From assembly GCA_002163135.1 (NCBI GenBank), contig MAAN01000022.1:62001-126000 (forward strand): a DNA stretch of 64,000 nucleotides. Reading direction: 5' to 3'. The notes beneath the pieces were generated by a model, which worked only from the letters and a program-made list of their open reading frames with translations, had not been told where the DNA came from and did not search any database. Positions 58,672 through 64,000 of this stretch are shown in pieces. Position 1 is the stretch's first letter, and each line of letters starts with the position of its first letter. The stretch is from Alphaproteobacteria bacterium 46_93_T64 (GTDB taxonomy: Bacteria > Pseudomonadota > Alphaproteobacteria > Sneathiellales > Sneathiellaceae). The position numbers and the translations under genes were made by a program.

Positions 58672-59439
58672 TCAAAGAACCAACTGCCCGGTAGTTAGCG
58701 CTTTTGCAAGCGCTTGTTCCCGTGTTTTTGCATTGAGGCGCAGTTTTGCTTTCTGGATATGCAAATTCACTGTAGCATTTTTCAAATTCATTTTTTCCGC
58801 TATTCGATCAGGTCGCAGCCCCGCAGACAGATAACGCAATACGTCTTTCTCACGGTCTGTAAGCAGATGTTTTTTATTAAAAAGCAATCCATTCGATGAT
58901 TGAAAAAACTCGTCATTTGTCTTGATCTCAAATCGGGCCATGGCTTGATTTACCATATGGAAAACGATATTCAAACTAACCCCGTGCTGGGTATAAAGAT
59001 CATGTACTTCCGCATCTGTTGTATTAAAAAATGCTGCACCGGCAGCCAGCGTGCTCCTAGAGGACGTTGGCAACGGCGTATAAAATCCGCAGCTTGAACC
59101 GAAATCTTTTAAATCTTCAAGCGCTTGCTGATTAATTGTATCTAGTCCTGTCCTGCCAATCCGAGTTTGACTATCAAATATTATCGTGTCCACACTGGAA
59201 ATGCAGTGTTGTGTAACAAAATCAGTTGGAGCATATTTCTTTGCGTGAAGCGCACGCCAATCGTTGTTCATCGTCGAAAAATACGCAAGCTGGCCCGGCA
59301 CACCATTAACGTAATTGAGGCCCGTTATGCTGTAGTAAAGCATGTGGTTTTTAAAAAGACGCCAAATATCCGCCTGTGAATTAGCAGATATTAGTTTTTG
59401 GTTAAAGGCTCGTACTCTATTGTCTTTATCGGAAAACAT
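58672..59439 (-). CDS. LuxR family regulator with autoinducer-binding-like domain (solo)
   Basis: A 255-residue transcription regulator from ATG 59439, behind GAGGG. The N-terminal domain (about 1-175) has the layout of acyl-homoserine-lactone receptors, with NNDWRALHAKKYAPTDFV in the ligand region, but several positions usually conserved there are changed. The C-terminal LuxR HTH (about 190-250) is clear: LLTDREKDVLRYLSAGLRPDRIAEKMNLKNATVNLHIQKAKLRL. No luxI-type synthase lies in the window, so it would be a solo. Ligand unknown. Confidence 0.88.
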   Translation of the reverse strand: MFSDKDNRVRAFNQKLISANSQADIWRLFKNHMLYYSITGLNYVNGVPGQLAYFSTMNNDWRALHAKKYAPTDFVTQHCISSVDTIIFDSQTRIGRTGLDTINQQALEDLKDFGSSCGFYTPLPTSSRSTLAAGAAFFNTTDAEVHDLYTQHGVSLNIVFHMVNQAMARFEIKTNDEFFQSSNGLLFNKKHLLTDREKDVLRYLSAGLRPDRIAEKMNLKNATVNLHIQKAKLRLNAKTREQALAKALTTGQLVL

Positions 59440-60361
59440 TATGCCCTCAACCTGTAAGCTTAGAAAAAGCACGTCACATTATTTTACATCAAACTAAATA
59501 TTGTAATTTGTATTCTATCCAAAGGTAGAGGTTTGGTTTATGTCCTAGTTTTAGGCAGCATAAGATAATGTTTGTATATAAACAATTTTAAGTAATATCT
59601 ATATGTATTTACAAAAAAATTAGGTCTGTATTTGAACCTAATATACCAACCAGATAACAAGCCTCTAGTTTTCTAGATAACTAATAGCTTCTCATAATAT
59701 CGTTTTTCATATTCTACTGCGTTGTCGTGACAATTTCCTTCGCGGCTCAAGCTAGCTTCCAAGTTATTATCTATAAGGAATTTACGCCAGCCCGGGCATT
59801 TATACTGAACGTATTGACCGGAATGTATCAACACTTTCGCTTCTGGTTTCCGCCTTCAGAATGCCATCTGCAAGGCATCGATAACAAAGTCAGCCCGTGG
59901 ATTACTTTTCATGCTCCAACCGACAGTATTGTGAGAGAACAGAGCCAAGACAATCACTAGATGCAGCCACCCCTTATAAATTCAAATAAATGTGAAATCT
60001 GTGACCGAGGCTCGATTAAGGCGATTGATCTTAAATTGGCGTGCCAGTGTTTTGGAACAGGAACCGCCATTTACAGTCAGCTTGTATTTGAAATCCACTA
60101 TGTTGAACGAAGCCAATCTATTGAACTGTTATACAAACGCTTCCTACTGACCGGGCGCCAGAATAACAAAGAGAAAAGTCCGCAGTGGGTCACTAGCGGC
60201 TGTTTTCAACAGTCTGAAAACACTTCCGTTATACCCCCTTACAACAAACATCAGATTTTGAATTTTCAGATTTCTCTAAAATAACTTCCGCTTACAGTGA
60301 CGAAACAGACATAAATTCGTCGATCATGCCCTTACAGTGCGCTAGCCTATTTGATTTTTGT
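59440..60361. other. AT-rich gap with repeat copy 4
   Basis: About 900 bases between the LuxR-type gene and a small gene. The 59440-59700 part is very AT-rich and probably carries the luxR promoter. Two small plus-strand ORFs (59727-59960 and 59961-60284) have no recognisable content and the second runs into the repeat, so I do not call them. Confidence 0.5.
60175..60343 (+). repeat. Dispersed intergenic repeat, copy 4
   Basis: Landmarks: AAAAGTCCGCAGTGGGTCACTAGCGGCTGTTTTC, CAGTCTGAAAACACTTCCGTTATACCCCCTTACAACAAACAT, TTTTCAGATTTCTCTAAAATAACTTCCGCTTACAGTG, CAGACATAAATTCGTCGATCATG. The last block (GTGCCAAAAGG) is lost. Same orientation as the other copies; the convergent 44-residue gene begins just after it. 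Confidence 0.75.
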
Positions 60362-60496
60362 CTAGTTCGCTTTCTTACCGGAGATAACAACGCCCGCTTT
60401 TCCAGCGCCTGAGTTTGCCGTTGCGGAGACCTTTGGTTTCTCCTTCTTGGGTTTTTTAGCTTCTTTATTACCTTTAGAATTATTACCTTTGGCCAT
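60362..60496 (-). CDS. Small basic protein of unknown function (44 residues)
   Basis: A 44-residue ORF from ATG 60496, with AAGGA six bases upstream, to TAG 60362. The product starts MAKGNNSKGNKEAKKPKKEK and ends AGVVISGKKAN: lysine-rich, probably disordered. I recognise the MAKG-N-S-K-GNKEAKKPKK pattern from short hypothetical proteins common in alpha- and other proteobacteria, whose role is unknown. Good ribosome site and typical composition make it a likely real gene. Confidence 0.75.
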   Translation of the reverse strand: MAKGNNSKGNKEAKKPKKEKPKVSATANSGAGKAGVVISGKKAN

Positions 60497-60913
60497 TGTC
60501 TATCCTTTTTAATAAAATCCGATTTCCACAATACCTGACTCCTTTCACAAAACCCACTACTTCCGCTCTGGGTCAAATTCAGACCTGCGACACGGCTTAA
60601 TTGGGTGGTCCGCTTTGCCTTCAACAACCGACCCTCTTTAAGTTTTAATTCGTTAAGTAGCTTTGCGTCAAATTAGACGACTGTCGTTAATCGTAGCGTA
60701 TCAATGCGCGCTGGATTTATTGCAAGTACATACTAAAAAACTGAATACACCAAAGGGGCCCAAATTTTTCCTTCATTTACTCGGGGTACCACGGTCACTT
60801 TGCATAGCCCCCTAGTTTTTTTATTCGGCCTGATGGAATATCTAATACTGTTCGTCCGGCACTATTCAGAAAATGATTGCTCAGTCATTTCGCCAAGGAC
60901 AACTTCGATTCCG

Positions 60914-60947
60914 AACTGATAATATAATTCTTATTTTATTATCAGTT
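60914..60947. promoter_or_regulatory. Palindrome A upstream of the short recombinase
   Basis: AACTGATAATA at 60914-60924 and its exact inverse TATTATCAGTT at 60937-60947, with a 12-base spacer. The same half-site recurs in palindrome B. Possible operator or recombination core. Confidence 0.6.
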
Positions 60948-60995
60948 GTTGTTTTCTGCGGCTTACAAGAAAGAAAACGGTTGAGGTTATTTCCT

Positions 60996-61036
60996 ACTGA
61001 TAATAAATATATGAAATCGAATGTTTTATTATCAGT
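60996..61036. promoter_or_regulatory. Palindrome B abutting the short recombinase
   Basis: ACTGATAATAAA at 60996-61007 and TTTATTATCAGT at 61025-61036, a perfect 12-base inverse with a 17-base spacer. Its right arm ends four bases before the GGAG ribosome site of the recombinase gene, so it lies in the probable mRNA leader. Confidence 0.6.
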
Positions 61037-61050
61037 TATTGGAGAAAATC

Positions 61051-61650
61051 ATGGCGCTGGGCAAACAAGCGAAGGTTTTAACGGACAAACAGTGCCGTAT
61101 TGTACTGAGGCACTTGGAAGAGTCCCGTTATCCAGTCAGAGACAAGGTTATGTTCCTTTTGTCTATTAAAGCCGGATTGCGGGCTAAAGAAATAGCCTCG
61201 ATTACTTGGGCGATGGTTACCGATGCTAACGGTAATGTCTCTGACCATATTGCTCTTCCCAATACGGCCAGTAAGGGAAAGGGCGGCGGCCGGACCATTC
61301 CCTTGAACTCTGATTTAAAATCAGCTTTGATCGATCATCAATCGCGGTTGGGCGACAAGGCTGTCCCACAAGCACATATCATTCACTCAGAACGCGAGAA
61401 GATCAAAGGTATGGCTGTGGGGTCAATAACGGTCTGGTTCCATCGGCTGTACGCCGGTATGGGCTTTGACGGCTGCTCCAGCCATAGCGGACGCAGGACC
61501 TTCATTACGAAAGCCGCCCATAAGATTACAGAGGCTGGTGGATCTCTTCGGGATATCCAGCAGCTTGCCGGGCATTCTGATCTATCTACAACCCAACGTT
61601 ATATCGAGGGAAGCAGTCAGGCAAAAGTTAAAGTCGTTGATTTGATTTAG
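61051..61650 (+). CDS. Short tyrosine recombinase (catalytic domain only)
   Basis: A 199-residue tyrosine recombinase made up almost entirely of the catalytic domain, the size of FimB/FimE-type invertases. ATG 61051 has GGAG seven bases upstream. Catalytic residues are complete: R44 in AGLRAKEIA, Lys in NTASKGKGGG (75/77), H145-x-x-R148 in SSHSGRRTF, H175 in LAGHSDL and the nucleophile Y184 in TTQRYIEG. There is no N-terminal arm or core-binding domain. It has its own leader with two matching palindromes. Enzymes of this form either invert short DNA pieces or serve mobile elements; the target is not known here. Confidence 0.9.
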   Translation: MALGKQAKVLTDKQCRIVLRHLEESRYPVRDKVMFLLSIKAGLRAKEIASITWAMVTDANGNVSDHIALPNTASKGKGGGRTIPLNSDLKSALIDHQSRLGDKAVPQAHIIHSEREKIKGMAVGSITVWFHRLYAGMGFDGCSSHSGRRTFITKAAHKITEAGGSLRDIQQLAGHSDLSTTQRYIEGSSQAKVKVVDLI

Positions 61651-61783
61651 ATTGAAAGCAATTGATGGGAAGTTGGAGGTCAATACTACTAAATAAACAA
61701 ACTGAGGTTTTCCCGACCATCGCAGTTCACTAGTCGGAAAAATTATGCCTCTTTGCTTAGCCTAGGCAACAAATCTAGTTGAT

Positions 61784-62428
61784 CTAAATACCACATTTTT
61801 TCAAAGCTTCGCCAAATCCAGCTAGTGAAATTTTGTTAGGATCGCTTTTGATGTTTGCCGAGCTCTGCCTGAAAATTAAGTTTGTTCCAGATTTCATTTG
61901 ATCAAGAATAGCGATCGCTTTACTTCCAGATGCCATAGTTGAAGGTGACATCAGTTGATGAGCAGACATTTGAGTGTTTTTCATCATCTGGGCGTATGCC
62001 TCTTGGTTTATGTTTGGGTTCCCCTTCATTACCTTGCTTAAGTCCTGCATGTAAGAGTTGTCTATTTCGCCCTCAATTTTCGTTTCTGAAGGGAAGATTG
62101 TCCAAGAAGCCATTCCATCAATACGCATTTGGGCGGTACCTATTGGAATGAAAGTTTTTGTGTTGCCAATAGTAATAGGAGGACGTGTCAGCCCAATGGA
62201 TATTTCACCCTTCCTAATTTCCACAAGAGGGTAAATCGCGTTTGCCGTTCTCCAAGCAAAGCTATTACCTTGTTTGATATTCCATGTGGATATTTGGCAT
62301 TTCGAAGAATCGTCGAAGGGATCTATTTTATTGCTAACGTGCCACTTGAACTCTGTCTGATTACCTGTCGTCTGGCAACCAACAAGTAAGAAACTCATAA
62401 CTATCAGCGCAATTTTTCCACTATTCAC
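61784..62428 (-). CDS. Putative lipoprotein of unknown function
   Basis: A 214-residue product with a signal segment and lipobox LLVGC (C18), so probably anchored in the envelope. The mature part is strand-rich up to about residue 120 (e.g. WTIFPSETKIEGEIDNS) and Met/Gln/Ser-rich after that. One more cysteine pair member is seen at each end (SKCQIS, KKCGI), which could form a disulfide. I do not recognise the family. It lies alone between the recombinase and the Sel1-type gene. Confidence 0.75.
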   Translation of the reverse strand: MNSGKIALIVMSFLLVGCQTTGNQTEFKWHVSNKIDPFDDSSKCQISTWNIKQGNSFAWRTANAIYPLVEIRKGEISIGLTRPPITIGNTKTFIPIGTAQMRIDGMASWTIFPSETKIEGEIDNSYMQDLSKVMKGNPNINQEAYAQMMKNTQMSAHQLMSPSTMASGSKAIAILDQMKSGTNLIFRQSSANIKSDPNKISLAGFGEALKKCGI

Positions 62429-62741
62429 TTTGATACTCCAATAGCAACTATTTGTTAGAAGTCCATGTTAGGCTGACTTGGTTAGCAAGCTCCTATTAGT
62501 TGCATCATGAGAAGAATTTGGCTTGATTGCAATCTACTTTATGGCTTGTTGTAAAAAAAACATGCGAAACTCGAAGTTGCATAAATTGCGTGGCGTCATT
62601 CTCCGTCAAATATGTGGAAGGTAGAGGGATATATTCAGAATATTCAATACCTAGTAGGATATTTTGATTAATCGAAAACCCAAAGGTGTATTGAAGGGAA
62701 TAGTCCCGAAAAAATCAAGGCTGTGGATCCAATTTTAAAAT
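62429..62741. other. Gap between divergent lipoprotein and Sel1-type genes
   Basis: About 310 AT-rich bases with nothing I can assign; presumably both promoters are here. Confidence 0.5.
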
Positions 62742-64000
62742 TTGACGGAAAAATTGAGCTCATTTAATCGGCTTTTAGAAAATAAGTCATTTGCTGCGAG
62801 CAAGCAGAGCAAGTCTTCTTCACACGCAGAAAACATAATTGGTTTTTGGGATTTTGAAACTATTGGTAATAACAAAATTTCAGATGGGAACAAATGCAGC
62901 CAATACGTGGAAGCGTTTTTTGCAGATGGAAAATATATCTATCTGGACAGGTATACGGATAAAAACGGCTTGAAAATGATTTTCATCAAAAGCGGCATCT
63001 ATACTTTGACGGACAAAAGTGTCGCCATCAAAGTAACGGCTGCTCAATTTATTCGAGACGGCGAACCCCAACCTAAAAAGAAAACAGAACAATATACAAA
63101 ACGGAAAATTAAAAATATTGCCACTGATACCTACTCAACTTCAGATACTGAAAAATACTACATAAGAGATTCAAAACGAGTGGAACGTAGAAAATTGTCA
63201 ATCGGTTGGGTGCGCTGTCGCGAAGTAGAAGTCTTATGGGCCTTGGAAAATGGAAATATTGGTGAAGCGTATTTCTCAACTGAAAATGACGACTTGAAAA
63301 AGGCGGTTACAGCTGAATCTCTTGGGAAAATGGCCGTATCCTCTTACGCTGTGAAAGATTACTCAAATGCCCGTATATGGGGAGAGAAGGCGGCTGAGAA
63401 AAATCAAGCTGAGGGTTATTGGGTGCTTGGAAAACTCCATTTTTCGGGAGCTGGAGGGTATAAATCCGATTATGTGGAGGCTGTTAAATGGCATAGAAAA
63501 GGCGCTGAGGCAGGACATCCAGGGTCTCAGAATGCTCTTGGCAATGCATATTACAGAGGACGTGGTGTGAAACGCGATAATTCTTTGTCCGTTGATTGGC
63601 ATGAAAAGGCGGCTGAGCAAGGGCTGGTATCTTCACAATTTTTCTTGGCGACGACGTTCTGGTATGGAGAGCCAGATATAGAAATTGATCTTGAAAAGTC
63701 GTTGTTGTGGTTTGAGAAAGTCATTTCATCAAATTCTGTAGATGCCAAAATGATGGAACGATCCAGAAAAAGTGTTAGGCATTTGAAAGACCAAATCAAA
63801 GAGGAAGCAGAAGAGTTAAAACTCGAGCTGGCAAGGAAGAAGCAACAAGAAGAAATCGATAAAGACGAATTTTGGACTGCGATAAGAACCAATGATTTCG
63901 GGTCTGCTACGAGACTAATTCGTGCAGGGAAGTCCCCTAATTCACTTTTGGGAGGTATTTCTTACGTTCATCGCACAGCGTCGTATGGTTCCCCGAAAAT
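62742..64000 (+). CDS. Sel1-repeat protein with ankyrin-like start (partial, runs off the end)
   Basis: A frame open from TTG 62742 (stop at 62736) to the window end, over 415 codons; TTG 62754 is an alternative start and no strong ribosome site is visible. The N-terminal part (about 30-115) reads NIIGFWDF, KCSQYVEAFFADGKYIYLDRY, a strand-rich stretch. Sel1-like repeats follow from about residue 215: YSNARIWGEKAAEKNQAEGYW, YVEAVKWHRKGAEAGHPGSQNALGNAYYRGRGV and SVDWHEKAAEQGLVSSQFFLATTFWYGE. A charged coil and then NDFGSATRLIRAGKSPNSLLGG, an ankyrin-type opening, end the visible part. Probably a protein-binding scaffold; the rest is outside the window. Confidence 0.8.
   Translation, partial: MTEKLSSFNRLLENKSFAASKQSKSSSHAENIIGFWDFETIGNNKISDGNKCSQYVEAFFADGKYIYLDRYTDKNGLKMIFIKSGIYTLTDKSVAIKVTAAQFIRDGEPQPKKKTEQYTKRKIKNIATDTYSTSDTEKYYIRDSKRVERRKLSIGWVRCREVEVLWALENGNIGEAYFSTENDDLKKAVTAESLGKMAVSSYAVKDYSNARIWGEKAAEKNQAEGYWVLGKLHFSGAGGYKSDYVEAVKWHRKGAEAGHPGSQNALGNAYYRGRGVKRDNSLSVDWHEKAAEQGLVSSQFFLATTFWYGEPDIEIDLEKSLLWFEKVISSNSVDAKMMERSRKSVRHLKDQIKEEAEELKLELARKKQQEEIDKDEFWTAIRTNDFGSATRLIRAGKSPNSLLGGISYVHRTASYGSPK

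Larger units (their letters stand above)
60497..61050. other. Leader of the short recombinase, with two palindromes
   Basis: No gene supported. The 5' half is unassigned; the 3' half holds the palindromes at 60914-60947 and 60996-61036. Confidence 0.5.

Noticed and set aside
58536-59700. lux-box-type palindrome near the LuxR solo
   Set aside because: I found no convincing 18-20 bp dyad of the usual type upstream of the regulator; the region is just AT-rich.
59727-60284. Two plus-strand ORFs of 77 and 107 codons
   Set aside because: No motif or convincing start, and the second extends into repeat copy 4, which is non-coding in the other copies.

Overview
The window reads as alphaproteobacterial chromosome. 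The evidence is a compact ctaC-ctaD-ctaB-coxF-ctaG-ctaE oxidase cluster, an F0 ATP synthase operon kept apart from F1 (atpI-B-E-b'-b), a CcrM-type GANTC methyltransferase with its RAMA tail, an AcuR/AcuI pair, split gcvPA/gcvPB behind a tandem glycine riboswitch, and a VPLPA-CTERM signal. Base composition looks moderately AT-rich. A marine Rhodospirillales/Sneathiellales/Kiloniellales-like organism would fit, but the genus is inference.

From 1 to about 47.2 kb the window is ordinary, densely packed core genome. It starts inside tldD (minus) and continues with aa3 oxidase and its assembly factors (1.6-7.7 kb), an M32 carboxypeptidase, thrC, an M16 processing peptidase, an acetyltransferase, yqgE, a DsbD-N-like exported protein, a peroxiredoxin, rnhA, a cheZ-like gene, thrB and ispH (to 18.1 kb). 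Next come a lipoprotein, the glycine riboswitch and gcvT-H-PA-PB (18.3-23.6 kb), then the F0 operon on the minus strand. The DNA-maintenance group is smc, dsbA-like, a DUF721 (DciA-like) gene, mutY, ccrM and rnhB (26.3-34.6 kb), with rnhB in an acuR-acuI-carboxymuconolactone decarboxylase operon. A PA0069-type radical SAM protein, a PilZ protein, moaB, a soluble lytic transglycosylase, an atypical uracil-DNA glycosylase, ETF-ubiquinone oxidoreductase, a TPR lipoprotein, ispE and a hydrolase-like lipoprotein follow.

At 47301-47375 there is a tRNA-Gln(UUG), and the character changes sharply right after it. The next gene is a tyrosine-recombinase integrase split by one base in an A8 run. From there to the window end the DNA is gene-poor and looks like an integrated, partly decayed island: a terminase-small-subunit-like HTH protein, a chemoreceptor, a hybrid histidine kinase, a frameshifted VPLPA-CTERM surface protein, a LuxR-type solo regulator facing a LuxR-like fragment, a 199-residue catalytic-domain-only recombinase preceded by two copies of one palindrome, a lipoprotein, and the start of a Sel1/ankyrin-type protein. 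Four degenerate copies of a ~170-200 bp intergenic repeat lie between 54.05 and 60.34 kb in one orientation. No second copy of the tRNA 3' end was found, so the far end of the island is probably outside the window.

The most unusual material is in 54-61 kb: the dispersed repeat, the palindrome-recombinase unit and the VPLPA-CTERM frameshift. In the core, the points of note are the Fnr-like box and palindrome ahead of ctaC, the GANTC cluster ahead of ccrM, the operator ahead of acuR, and the altered active site of the uracil-DNA glycosylase.
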